DNA of 64,000 nucleotides from Macrobrachium rosenbergii. Lineage: Eukaryota; Arthropoda; Malacostraca; Decapoda; Palaemonidae. The notes below the pieces were generated by a model. The model saw only the letters and a program-made list of their open reading frames with translations. It ran no database searches and was not told the DNA's origin. The translations under genes were made by a program, and so were the position numbers. Numbering within the stretch: position 1 is the first letter of the stretch; each line of letters opens with the position of its first letter. Location: contig NC_089781.1 in the NCBI RefSeq assembly GCF_040412425.1, forward strand, positions 53,516,986 to 53,580,985, given 5' to 3'. Of the stretch, positions 45,985 to 57,783 are shown one piece after another.

Positions 45985-46570
45985 TTATACAATGGAACGT
46001 AAATGGTCTACAGACCAGATTACACCTAGAAGTACAACGGTTATTAAAAGAATATGAACCAATGATATTATGTTTACAACATGTCAACAAAACTGTGTCA
46101 ACAATAGGTAAATATACCTAGCATCAACATCACGAGAGGAAGAAGGAAATTTAGGTACAGCCATGTATGTACATAACAAAGTATTTTGCAATAAAGTACC
46201 TGTTAACATTACTGACTTGTAAATGTCAGGTTTTAAAATTCGAATAAAAAAATGATAATTATGTAGTTTGTAATTTATACAACCAACCTAATAAAAATTA
46301 CGACACAGACAAACTTAAAGAATTACTTAACAATGCCAAGGAACCTACATCAATAGTAGGTGATTTTAATGCTCACAACCCAATGTGCAGCAAAGTAGAC
46401 AGATTGGATTGGAATACAGTTGACGACTTGCACACAAGTGATCATTCCTCAATATTAATTTCATTATTACATAATAATCCCGCCAAGCATGTCCCTCAAT
46501 ATAACATTTATAAAGCAGATTGGGAGCAATATGAATTCCACACTAGAAATATCCCACCATTTGAATATTT
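45985..46570 (+). pseudogene. ORF2-EN: LINE-A AP endonuclease, L3 copy
   Basis: IIQWNVNGLQTR near 45985, LCLQHVNKTVSTIG near 46070, GNLGTAMYVHNK near 46150, VGDFNAHNPMC near 46355, KVDRLDWNT near 46395 and TSDHSSILISL near 46435 (the C-terminal Ser-Asp-His). The catalytic Glu of the usual Gln-Glu pair reads His, as in L1. An internal deletion seems to remove the part between GDFNAHNP and the DRLDW block. Stops near 46120 and 46220. Confidence 0.78.
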
Positions 46571-49240
46571 AAAAGACCATAATGAAATTTAAAAATTTCT
46601 TGATGATTTCATTAAAAATGCTGCTGATAAAGTAATACCAAAATCAAAAGATCATCCAAAAAAAACACATGGTAGCCTGAAAAACTAACAGGATTAATAA
46701 AAATAAAATAAAACATTGCTGATATTAGTAGATAATTTACAAAAACTAACTATATTATTGTTATTAGAAATTAATACATTAAAACCTCTATATAACAAAA
46801 TATCTGCAAAATTTAAAAGAGAAATAATTCATGGAAGAATCATTTCATGGAGGAAATATGTATCAGATCTCTCTAATAATACTCCCACACAAAAAAATGG
46901 TAAAAATTCAGAAAAATAAATGGCACCCATGTTAAACCACTTAGACATGCCATAATAAATGATGGGAAAAGAATACTTGATCCAAAAAGAAATAAGTAAT
47001 GTAACAGGAGAAAATTTGGCAAAAGTAAATAGTGACAAAAATTTAGATGAGCATTTCTGCACAAAGAAAAATAGTATAGAATTAATAGCAATAAATTTTT
47101 AAACAATAGAAGATATATGTTATAATAGAAAATTTAATATGGAAGAGTTAGAATTTGCTCTGTTGAACAGCAATAAGTCTGCCCCTGGAGGTGACAATAT
47201 TTGTTTTGAAATGATCTGCTATTTAGCACCTTTGGCAAAGTCATACGTATTAGACTTTTATAACCACTTATGGCTTCGAAATTTATTTCCTGATGAATGG
47301 CATAAAGTTATAATTATTTCATCCCCAAACCTGGAAAAGACCCCAGTAATGTAAACAATTACAGGCCAATTTCTTTAACAAGTTGTTTATGCAAATTTCT
47401 AGAGAAAATGGTAAATGCTCCACTAACATGGCACATTCGAGAAAATCAAATTTTGACTCCCACTCAGTTTGGGTCACAATGTATCAGATCTACACTGGAT
47501 TCTCTGTCTAACTTAGAAGACCACATACGAAGAGGATCGGAACGAAAACAAATTACTATAGCAGTCTTTTTTGACACTGAAAGGGCATATGATACTACAT
47601 GGAGATATGCAATACTAAAACCGTTACATAAAAACAGCATCCGTGGATATTCACCTAGGTTTATCCAGAACTTTCTGACAATTCGCACTTTTCAAGTGAG
47701 AATTGATGATGTATTGTCAAGTACATTTCCACGTGAAAACGGTGTTCCACAAGGAAGCGTCCATAGTGGCACACTGTTTACTTTAGCAATAAATGATATC
47801 AGTAATAATCTACCAATCGGAATTAAAAGTAACTTGTATACGGATGATTTTGCCATATATTATTCAGCCTCTCGCATAAAACATGCAGAGCGAATCATTA
47901 ATAAAACTATAATAAAAATAGATGAATGGCCTCACCTGTAAGCTTTAAATTTTCTATACAAAAAACTCAAGCAGTAATGTTTTATAAAAAATAAAAAGTG
48001 GAAAAAAAGATGAAGAAATAGATTTAAAAATCAGAAATCGCTCCATACCAGTTGGGATTAGTATCTGATACTCACTTGAACTGGAAAGCCCACATAGCAT
48101 ACATGAAATCAAAATGTAAAATAGCATTAAACCTAATTAAAAAGCTATCGAACACTACTTGGGTAGCTGATAGACATACCCTAACCGTACTGTATAAAGC
48201 ATCAGTGCTGTCTATCACTGATCTTGGAAGCGAAATATATGGCTCGGCATCAGACGCAACGCTGAAAACGTTAGACCCAGTTCATAATGAAGGCCTTAGA
48301 ATATGTTCAGAAGCTTTTAGATCATCACCAAAGTCATCTTTACAAGTTGAATATGGTGAACTACCTCCCTCTCTCTCCATTGAGAGCTAGTAACAATGAA
48401 GATTGCTCTGAGAATTCAGACAAATGATTCTCCAACCAAAAAATTATTTGGATTAAGGCATGTATTTATAAACAATCATCCACCCCATTTCCCAATTAGA
48501 ACTAGAAGATTGGTTGAATCGCTAAATATAAATATACAATTACCTTTAATGGTAAAATTAGCTCTTCCTTGGAGGTAATTTTACACACTTAAAATATTCA
48601 TCAAAAAGTTATTCATATACCCCAGAACACCATAGACAACATACAGTAGAACATATAATCCGGAAAGGTCCACATTACGCAATATACACCAACGGATCGA
48701 AGTCGCAATACAGAGTGGGGTATGCTGCAGTATCCCCAGACAAAACGTATCCGTTCTCTTTACCAGATAATGCCTCAGTATTTACAGCTGAGTTACTGTA
48801 TGTGCAATAGCATCAGCCATAAACATAATTAAAGAAACCTCATTTAATAATTTTGTGATTTATAGCGACTCCAGAAGTACTATAGAAGCCGTTCAAAGCT
48901 ATAATAAAAAAAAAAATATTGTACAACAAATCAAGTTTTCACTCCATAAATTGTACAATAATGGACAAAATGTTGAAATATGTAGGATTCTTGCCCATGT
49001 AGGGATTAAAGGAAATGAAGAGGCTGATGAAGCAGCTAAAGAAGCAGTCCACATGAAAAGAGCAAATGTAAACATCCCTATTAGTGACTGTACAAGATAT
49101 ATAAAAACAATCATTGTAATATAAAAACAATCATTGTAAGTAAATGGCAAAATATATGGAATGAAGAACCTGAAAATAATAAATTAAAACAGATAAAATC
49201 CATTGTTGGAAAATGGAGTTCATCAAATCAGAGAGAGAGA

Positions 49241-49308
<68 letters not shown>

Positions 49309-49545
49309 TAATTCTGACTCGTCTTCGAATAGGCCATACACGTTTTACACATGGACACTTGTGGCCCTCCTCCCGAATGCCCAGATTGCAAAGTGTTGAT
49401 AATAGTTAAGCATGTGCTGTGTGAATGTCCACAGCGATTATCAAATTTTGGAAATAGATCAGTAAAAGAAATTTTATCGGAATCTTCAACATTTTCAGTA
49501 ATACCCATTTTAATGTTCATGAGGAGCTGTGATATAATGGATAAA
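46571..49545 (+). pseudogene. ORF2-RT/RH: LINE-A reverse transcriptase, RNase H and zinc knuckle, L3 copy
   Basis: RT: SAPGGDNICFEMI near 47175, LFPDEWHKVIII near 47285, NNYRPISLTSCLCK near 47360, TIAVFFDTERAYDTT near 47555, NGVPQGSVHSGTLFTLAIND near 47740, SNLYTDDFAIYYSASRI near 47830 with YTDD at the active site. Thumb: WVADRHTLTVLYKASVLSI near 48165. RNase H: YAIYTNGSKSQYRVGY near 48680 (first Asp now Asn), AELL, YSDSRSTIEAV near 48860, RILAHVGIKGNEEADEAAKE near 48985. Zinc knuckle CPDCKVLIIVKHVLCECP near 49380-49430. Frameshifts at about 47330, 47940, 48390, 48580 and 48810 and the (CA)n expansion break the ORF. Confidence 0.87.
49230..49304. repeat. (GA)n(CA)n microsatellite inside LINE L3
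   Basis: A short GAGAGAGAGA run followed by about 31 CA units. L1 has only a GAGAGACG-type word at the same place (33079-33088), so the array grew inside LINE coding sequence in this copy. Confidence 0.95.
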
Positions 49546-49849
49546 ATATAAAAAGTAAATAATAGAAATACGCATACCCTTAGGCGTCTATTGAATTTTA
49601 AAACGGCTAAATTTTAACATTTTACTTAATTCATTTTGAATTTTAATATACCTTTTAGTGAGTATATATGGAAACACGAGTATAAATGTATTTACTGTGT
49701 GAGTGTGTTCCAGTATGGGAACGTATGCCTTTGTGCAGCTTTTAATTTCATTTTCATTCATTCATCACTTACAGAGTGACCTATTTGGTCCCAGTGCTAG
49801 GCTTCTAACTTAGACAGTCATTTCATCCAAATCCTTCGGGCCAGCCCTA

Positions 49850-49903
49850 TGAGAGCTGATAGTCAGCTCAGTGGTCTGGTTCAACTTCTTTAATAATAAT
49901 AAC
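49850..49903 (+). other. LINE-A 3' hairpin and TAA tail (L3)
   Basis: GAGAGCTGATAGTCAGCTCA forms a stem with a short loop. It is followed by GTGGTCTGGTTCAAC and the (TAA)n tail. Same element as at 33743, 41051 and 42561. Confidence 0.75.
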
Positions 49904-52035
49904 AATCTTACTTTGATAGCCCATCTTTAGAGGTCATCTCTCTTTTACGCAAGGTCTCGCGAGGTCGGTAGTTTATTTATTTATTTATTTTTTGTCCCGT
50001 TTGTGGTAATTTTGGTTAGACAATCGCAGGAAGGTGTCGTGTTTAGTCTTTCCAAAAGCTTTATTTTAACACCTTTAATGCTTGCACCGAATAACTATAG
50101 ATATTGCCAGTGATTCTGCAAATTTCATTATCGTGCCTTGGCAGTCTGACCCGTCAGTAGTGCATCCAGCTTTCTTAATGTCACTATTTCACAATAACGA
50201 AACCTCCAGACTTGTTGGTATGTTAATAGTACGTGCTTCTCCATTTGCAGAGCATCGGCATCCATATTTTGCAAAGGTGACATGTGTCACATTTCTCAGT
50301 ACCCGGAAACACAGTGCTTTATCCACTCGGTCACAGAAGGTAAAATAGGAAGGGAACTAGGTATGCTATTAGTTCCCTTCCTTTATTCTATCTGTGGTTA
50401 CGTGGATATGGATACGGTTGACGAACTTTTCACCGGTTGGCCAGACTCATTGCTGAGGAAGATGTTGTTATTAACATATATCTTCAGGTGACATGAATGT
50501 CTTTCATCTCCAGAGTGTATAACTGCCTTTAAGGAAAAAATATCTTATTTTGGAAGCATTTTAAAACTGGATCATTCTTCTTCTCTTTAGAGTTAACGTG
50601 AAGGTTTGGTGTCTGGTAACATTATGTAAAAATACATAACCTTTAAAAATGCAGAGCATATGGCTCACAGAGTTGACAAAAAAATTTCTTTGGGTACCAA
50701 GCAGATGTACATCACAAGCTTAACAGATTTCCATCGTAATACATTCACTAATGTGTTATACTAAATTCCAGTGTACTGTTCATGAAGCATTTCAGTGTTT
50801 AACTTTAATTATCTAAACTAATTTATAAAAGAGAAGAGGCTGTATATAGCAGAATCCGTTAGTTAAAATTTGTTGACTGTTTACACAGATACATGAGAGT
50901 GATCTTGTTGATTTAAGCTCTTAATATTGGCCATCCAAATAAAAATCTTTCCCTTAAGTTGATTCGTGGCAGAACCTTCTTAGGAAGCTATGAAAAAAAT
51001 TTAAATACGGTTTCTAAGAAAATTGGAGGCCACTCATGCATAGAAAATTGCTTGTGTGCTCTCTTATGATTACAGCACTTCTCTCTTGACTCTGCACAAA
51101 AATTTGAACAGATCCTATAGGTACTGATGTTATAACGTTTATTCTTACCATGGGAAGTTCAGTACTTTCTTTTTCTATCCGTTAATTTAGTTGCAATATC
51201 TCGTTCTCTTCCACACATCGAAAAATAGATACGAGACAAATTTGGCTCACTATCTAGCGGAAGACTGAGTAGTGATAGAGCAAACTAAAGATTTCCTTTG
51301 ATAAAGACACAGAAAAAAGGGGTAGATAATAAGACAGCTATGAAGTGTACTACTAGATAATTATGAGGACGGGAAAAGATCTTTGCAACTAACAATGGGC
51401 AGAAAGCTAGAATTGGGTTAACAGAAAGGCTGAGTACAGCTTCAAGTAAACAGAGTAAAGCCGTGAATAAACAGGGCCTTATGTCAGACAGTCAGATGTC
51501 TTTTAAGATTTTAAGAGCGATGATTTTGGTTATCTCCAGACGTCCAGAGAGGATAATTAAGCATTAGTAGTAGGAAATTGTCTCCAGTAAGTCTTCCCTA
51601 TAAAAAGCCGCATCGAACTGAGCGAATAGAATTTGACGTAAGGTTTGTTAATTTTTAAATACTCTGTGATAGTAGTAAAAGTTAAACTAATATGATGGTA
51701 GTTTGAGGAATAGTAGTACTTTTTTCCTTTTTTTTTTTGTATGGGCAAGTTGGGAGATGGGAGATAAAGATAAACTTGCAGAAGTTTAGAACTTTATTGC
51801 CACCTGCTGTGAACATAGAGAAGCTTCATAGTTTTTGGGGTATGCTCATTTATCTGAAGCTCTCACCATACCTAGCATCTGTCGTCAAGCCATTAGTAAA
51901 GTACTGAATGCTAGCTTTGTACCCACCGGAACAAACAACAAGCCTGCATTTTGCAGAGCAAAGAAAGTAATAAATAACTTGTTTACATTACAGTTCTATC
52001 AGTCGTCCTCATCAAGTAGAGGAGAGCATAAGTGC

Positions 52036-52037
<2 letters not shown>
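49904..52037. other. No gene recognised; possible unique sequence
   Basis: AT-rich, with short open frames at 50082-50348 and 50282-50491 that I cannot assign. It includes a TTTA simple repeat at about 49974-49990 and a 13-bp-arm hairpin at 50347-50382. No match to the transposons of the window is seen. This and 53161-55704 are the best candidates for single-copy host sequence. Confidence 0.4.

Positions 52038-52090
<53 letters not shown>
52038..52090. repeat. (ATT)n microsatellite
   Basis: About 17 ATT units. The poly-Tyr frame through it is an artefact. Confidence 0.97.
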
Positions 52091-52093
<3 letters not shown>

Positions 52094-52289
52094 TAGATGA
52101 AACCTATTCATATGGAACAAACCCACAGGGCCATTGACTTGAAATTCAAGCTTCCAAAGAATATGGTGTTCATTAGGAAGAAGTAGGAGGACGTAAAGGG
52201 AAATACAGAAAGAAGAGCTCTCACTTATTTAAAAAAATAATAAATAGATAGATAAAAATATATTAAAATGCAAGAAGAACAGTATTAGG

Positions 52290-53160
52290 GTAGTAATGCA
52301 TTGCAATTCCGCTTGAACTTCTGAAGTTCCAATTGCACGACATCTCTGGAACTGAGAAGTTCAACAGTGAGGCACTTTACCGCATATTGAAGCTGCTGTT
52401 CAGCGAATCTGGTTGCTCTCGGCAGGTAAAGGGGATCAGGGATCAACTGTGAATGTGAAAGATCTCTGTTGAAATACAACCTCTGAAAAATTGACGAACA
52501 AGAGACCATCCGTCAATGGTCCAAGTCATAACTGCTACTATTAGGAAACAGAAACCTGTCACCACGAACCACGCTACCTAAAAGAGATAAATGTCTGGCA
52601 GAAGCAGACCGCCATACCGGAAAACAGTATTCTAGTAAAGGAAGCACAACCGACCCAAAACAGGTTGCATTGATTTTATAACTTATATAAATATATGAGG
52701 CCTTACGAACAATACCTAACTTTCGTGCGGCATTTGCTGAAACTTTCATTAGATGTTTCTCAAATGTTAGATGTGAGTCAAAAGTTACGCCTAGAATAGT
52801 TAAAGCTTCAGACTAATTCAGCATAGTTCCATCCACATGAAGGGAGGATGGGGTGGGAAATATGTACGAGATCTGGCAATCAATAGTCTTTTCGTTTTAC
52901 TGGAGTTCAGCCTCATACCCCACCGACTACACCATTCATTGATCCGGTCCGTGTCCCCATTGAGGCTTAGGGCAGCTTCATTTCTCACAAGTGGAGACTT
53001 TACTACACCCACAAGTGTTGCATCATCAGTATGCTGAACAATCTCGTTTTCCAGGCCAACAAGCATATCACTTGTATACACTAAAAAAACAGTGGACCAA
53101 GAACACTATCCTGTGCAACTCGCTGCTGCCTACCTGTAAGGAAATCTTGAAGTAATCCTA
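52290..53160 (-). pseudogene. LINE-C reverse transcriptase C-terminal part
   Basis: Minus strand: QQRV and DSVLGPLFF near 53100-53130, VYTSDML near 53075, a YADD-like active site reading HTDDATLVGVV near 53025, INEWCSRWGMRLNSSKTK near 52930, FPPHPP near 52850, LGVTFDSHLTFEKHLMKVS near 52775, LPLLEYCFPVWRSAS near 52625, FQRLYFNRDLSHS near 52470, and an end at LQKFKRNCNALLP near 52325-52285. This is a non-LTR RT of a type common in arthropods and different from LINE-A (no RNase H). The active-site Tyr is changed and several frameshifts exist. The 5' half is missing. Confidence 0.82.
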
Positions 53161-55704
53161 AAACATATTGTCACTTTCGGCAGCTGTGGGGATAAATAAT
53201 GGCTCTAATTATGACTTAGATAACGGCAACTGACTAACAATTTGGGGCTACGCTCCGGTGAACAGAAAGTTTAATAGTGACTGCACTCAAAATACCGTAA
53301 GAATAAGGTTTTAAGGCAAACTTAGATTGTCCACTTGAAAGTATAATTCACTAAAATGTCAGAAGAGAAAAAGATTTACAGGAGCTATCAATGGAAGTCC
53401 GTGGTACTATTCAAATTATTGTACTAAGATCACAATCAATAAGCAAGAGTGCCATACAAGTGCAAGCATTACAACTCTGCCTTCCTAGACTAATAAACGT
53501 CACAAATATGGGATAGGATCCTTAGAATGTAGAGGATGGGGTACAGCAAGCTAGACAAGGATCCCACTGAGATTCTGGATATCTTGACCAGGTATGGCAC
53601 CTGTAGTTTGCAGGGAGCTGGCATGTATTCGCACCACGGATCTGCAAGAGTAGGCATGTTGTAATACATGAAGGAACTTTAAGTGACACTTAACTTGGAA
53701 TACATAGGCAAATAGCAAGACACTGGTATCAATAATTCACTGTATGTTAACACTTATGGTCAAAGTGAATGTAAAATTAACACTAGTATTAACAATATTG
53801 ACAAATCAAACACCACAATCAAAATCACGGTCAAAGTGAATGTAAAATTAACACTAGTATTAACAATATTGACAAATCAAACACCACAATCAAAATCACA
53901 TGAGTCTGTTAGGGGAGAATGCAAAGGAATGTGGATATGGGAGTAGGAGAACAGGTAGAAAAATCGGGTAAAAGATAAAATGGTGAGGCCGAACAAACAA
54001 CTTCCAATCACATCACCTTAGTCTGTGGACAAGGCTTGAAGGAGATCCGAGCCAGGTCCATAGCAGGGCATCAGTGGAAGTTGCACTGCATACAGCCTCC
54101 CACCATAGAGGGATTAGATGAAGCAGAAGGGCACTGGTGGGCTACAGAGGTATCAGCGCTCAAAGGGCAAGATGGTTAGATAGGATGACCTTCAGAGGGA
54201 CAGCATCAGAGAGACGACTAGTGGGAACTCAGTCAGAGCCCAAATTCAGAAAGACTTCACGACAGGTAGAAGTCATAAGATACACTAGCAAAGGATGGTC
54301 CGTCGGAGCTCGTATTTATACTGCAAACGGCGCTGATGGTGGTCATGTTTTGACAGTTCCCTCTTAATAGGGTCATCTATTGCCTCGTCTTGGGCACGCT
54401 GCTAATCCTGGCAGGCATCTGGAAAGGTCGTTGAAAGTCAGCCGATAAAAGGTTCCAGGGAGAGAAACGACAATACCGAGATACTTAGAGTGGAGAGGCA
54501 AGGCTGAGTGGTAGAAGATGCAGGTGTGGTGCAGGTCAAGGAGGTGACCCCTAATGGCATGGCAGGTAGTTGAACGGAGGGGAACGTCCTCTGAGAGCTC
54601 TCGTGACGAGATTTTCTGGGGACTGTTTAACAATATCGGAACTGTAAGAAATCTAAAAAAGGTTCATGTAAATGTGCAACTGGCTACTGATTTTCCCCTC
54701 AAGCAAGTTAAGTATATCTTAGTTTAACCAGACCACTGAGCTGATTAACTGCTCTCCCTCAAGCAAGGATTAATATGGTCAGGTCAGGGGTTGGTAATGA
54801 TTTAGGTACAGTCATGAATTTATCTCCTCACTTGACACCTGGGTTGTTATTATTGGAAGGACAAGGCATGGGAAACATCAAGTGAACTCTACAAAAACAT
54901 CTAGTACTTCTTTCAATTTACGTTATGTTATATTGAAATATCAAGACAGGAAAAGCAAAATGCAAAGGACGTTTGTAAACACCTCCCCAACAAAGGAAGA
55001 CGTTATACACCTCTTTTCGGCGTGAACGTCTAGAATTTTTTTTTTTGTATTGATAGACATGACTCCCTCTCTCATCTAATGTATCTCAAATATAAAATCA
55101 TATATGTGTGCAAGGTTTACTCTAGACATTTCAAACTATGAGGCAGAAAAAATTTGACTTATAGCAAACACAAATCATAAAAAGCAGCATTAGTAATTCA
55201 TTTTACATCTTAACTTTAATGCAGAATTGCCTCACATATTACATCTTAGCTATGTTAACACTCCCGCTTACTGGGGTTCCTATCGAATTTACCCAGTACA
55301 CGACTTATGCCGTGGAGGGAAAAGTGGGGCTCACACAGGAAAGTTTCTTTGTAAAAATCGATACGTCCAAACTATAACTGATATAGGCTTCTGGTTTGTT
55401 TTACGATGTCGGCAAATGATTGATTTTTTCCTAAAGCAATCATAAAATCGTTGCAGGGCTTAGAAATATAAAAAGACGTGATGAACGTGAAATTTTTAAG
55501 GAAAATCGTAGTTTTTTAAATCATGAAAAATATAATAATTAGGTTTGGGGAGTTTATTTTATACGTAAATTGTGTGGAAATGTTTGAACTTTTACGTGAA
55601 AGCAATCATTTTGCTATAAATTTGTTTGCTAATTAGCTGGTACCGATTAAAAATGCTAGTTTTTTACGGAGTGCAGTTTTCTGATTTTCCAACATACTTA
55701 TGTT
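53161..55704. other. No gene recognised; contains tandem repeat and LINE scrap
   Basis: No convincing protein. It includes the 71-bp tandem at 53758-53898, and at about 54722-54746 a reverse-oriented scrap of the LINE-A 3' end (AGTTTAACCAGACCACTGAG, then CTGATTA). The region at about 53990-54640 is less AT-rich but has only short frames without known motifs. Confidence 0.45.
53758..53898. repeat. 71-bp tandem duplication
   Basis: Units at 53758-53828 and 53829-53898 are essentially identical (start GGTCAAAGTGAATGTAAAAT). Near identity suggests a recent duplication. Confidence 0.93.
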
Positions 55705-56083
55705 TGTAAAGTCCCCGCTCAATGGGTTCTCTGTGGTAGACATCTCGTTTTCTATGGTGACTTCACATGCAACCTAAGATCGAGCAGTCGCAACCTTGTT
55801 ATCATTATTGTGAATTGTTTATTTATTATCTATTCATTTGCTCTTGTACCATGTATGTGTGACAGAGTATTTTTATGTCCAACCAGTTATTGTTAATCAT
55901 GTTGTTTTCTGTATGTACCTGTCCTGTTTTGCAGAGAAATAGTTTGACCTCAGGTCACGTAAAAATTTTGTACTCGCAGTCTCTGCGTATGTGCAGACGT
56001 CCGCACGCCGCTTTATAAGCGGGTCGCTTCAATAATAAACCAGCAGTACTTGTCTTCCTGCTCTTTCTTTAGCACCTGTCACA
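55705..56083 (+). repeat. Gypsy C 5' LTR
   Basis: 379 bp. Contains TTTATAAGCGGGTC near 56012 (possible TATA-like core) and AATAATAAACC near 56030 (possible poly(A) signal), followed by the CACA end. Confidence 0.93.
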
Positions 56084-56102
56084 GTGGTGACCCCCAGAGT
56101 GG
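56084..56102 (+). promoter_or_regulatory. Gypsy C primer-binding site
   Basis: TGGTGACCCCCAGAGTGG directly follows the LTR. The first ten bases, TGGTGACCCC, fit the 3' end of tRNA-Trp, the primer used by CsRn1-clade elements (family knowledge). Copies A (13676-13693) and B share it. Confidence 0.65.
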
Positions 56103-56317
56103 TTCCTGGAGCCATTAACAGACCCAAACGGCAACTTAGTCTTGGCCTGATGAACCAACCCACGCCCCTAACGGACTAACTAAGGTGCTCTAACATAGTG
56201 TTCGGGTGTTACCGACCCTCGTCGGCAAATCACCAGCGTCATTAGCGGACCCACACAGCACGCTCCCAAGCGTGTATTGACGTGAGTGTTCCCTCACACT
56301 CCAAGTGAGAGTGCGGA

Positions 56318-57270
56318 ATGAGCATGGATGCAGACATTCCCAACCACATAAAAATTACCGCAAACTTCTCGGGGGCAGATGTCTCCCTCGCGCAACCCCC
56401 TCTCTCGCCCTCCTCCACGCTGGAACCAGTGCGCTCCTCCACACCGGTGCCCGCTCCCAGCGCGATGCCCCTCCTGACGGACCAACCGAGGGCAGCCCTC
56501 AGCATAAAGCTGCTGCCATTCACCCATCAGAACCCAGCGTCCTGGCTCTACAGGGTCGAGGGGCAATTCAGGGTGGCAGGCCTGACCGACGAAGTGTTGA
56601 AGGCGGACATCACCACCAACGCCCTACTGGAGGAGATAAACAAGAAGGTCGCCCCGTGGGTGACGTCAATGACAAGCCCTGCCACCTTCCAGGAATTAAA
56701 GGCCACTCTCGTTGAGACCTGCTCCCTGCCGGTTTCCGAGAGGGCTGCCCGCTCCCTCGTCCTCGCCATCAACCCCCAGCAGAACACAAACCTCTTGGAA
56801 ACACGGCATGCCCTCCAGGACCACCACCTCCTGCCCTCCAGGACCTCCTTCTCCTCCCCGAGACTGACAGCAGCGGCAGGCACAGAGATTAGCCTGTCGA
56901 GGGAGATCCTTCTGCGGCAGCTGCTCCCAGAGGTCTGTGGGCAGATCACAGAGCCATACACCCTGCCAGTCGAGGACCCGATACTGGTGGCGCGCAGCAG
57001 CTGACGGACTCCACGAGGGGCTTTATAAGCGCCCACACCATCAACACCCCATCAGCTGCCTCCAGCCGGAGGACCCCACCACAGAGTGCTTCAATGTCGT
57101 CGACAGGAGGCAGCCAGCCCACCACCAGAAGAAGGAAAGGCTGGGGCTTTGCTACTACCACCAGAGGTTTGGTAAAGCTGCCCAGAATTGCGAAGCCCCC
57201 TGCCTTTTCGCCCATCCAAAAAACGTGGGGCGGGCGGCAGCCACCCTCACAGGCCGCCATGGCAGCAGCA
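56318..57270 (+). pseudogene. gag: Gypsy C gag with CHCC finger
   Basis: ATG at 56318 opens 228 residues (MSMDADIPNHIKITANFSG). LLPFTHQNPASWLYRVEGQF near 56510-56570 is the conserved gag core of this clade, then ITTNALLEEINKKVAPWV near 56610 and ISLSREILLRQLLPEV near 56890. A frameshift near 57000 moves to CYYHQRFGKAAQNCEAPC at about 57148-57200, a Cys-x2-His-x9-Cys-x3-Cys finger. This is the unusual CHCC nucleocapsid motif known from CsRn1 relatives, not retroviral CCHC. Confidence 0.82.
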
Positions 57271-57783
57271 TCCAAAACACCCAGGAGCCCCGCACCAGTA
57301 GGCTTCTATGTCTGCGACACTGTCTCTGGCAGGATGATGCTGATCGACACTGGGGCCATGCAGTCAGTGTTCCCGCCTTCCAGAGAGGACTGCAGGTGCC
57401 TGCCGGACCCGGCTGCCTCCTTGACGGCCGCCAACGGGTCCCCTATCCTCTCCTACGGAACCAGGCTCCTGTCGGTCTCCATCCTGGGCCAGAGATGCAA
57501 GTGGAACTTCGTCGCGGACTTTAGGACCCCGCTCCTGGGTGCGGACTTCCCCGCCCACTTCAGACTGGCAGCCAACATCGGCTGCAAGTGCCTGCTGGAC
57601 ACCGAGTCCTGCCAGTCCCTGCCCCTTTGCCGGGCCCCAGGGTGCCCACAATCTGTTCCATCGCTCCCCACCAGTAAGCCTCCCTCCTGAAGGAATTCCC
57701 GGAGGTATTCAAACCTGAGCTTCGTCAGGTGCCCAGGGCCCCTGCCAAACACAGGATATATCATCACATCAAGACACGGGGCC
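57271..57783 (+). pseudogene. pol-PR: Gypsy C protease
   Basis: FYVCDTVSGRMMLIDTGAMQ near 57305-57365 holds an intact D-T-G-A active site. SLTAANGSPILSYGT near 57420 and LLGADFPAHFRLAANIGCK near 57535 match the clade. Of the three copies this is the only one with DTG. The open frame runs 57094-57690, fused with part of gag sequence in a shifted frame. The MITE cuts pol at 57784. Confidence 0.82.

Larger units (their letters stand above)
43620..49903 (+). mobile_element. I-like LINE L3, near full length
   Basis: It has a 5' UTR lacking the first ~45 bp seen at 18003/18949, ORF1, ORF2 (EN, RT, RNase H, zinc knuckle), a 3' UTR with the terminal hairpin, and a TAATAATAATAA tail at 49891-49903. 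It is the best reference copy for the LINE-A family in this window. Confidence 0.9.

Noticed and set aside
50082..50491. Candidate host coding exons
   Set aside because: Two overlapping short frames disagree, and no conserved motif or splice pattern supports either.
54137..54633. Possible host exons on either strand
   Set aside because: The frames are short, lack splice support and contain no domain I recognise; left as unassigned.
56242..57036. Minus-strand open frames opposite Gypsy C gag
   Set aside because: They mirror GC-rich gag codons; the plus strand has LTR, primer site and gag in proper order.
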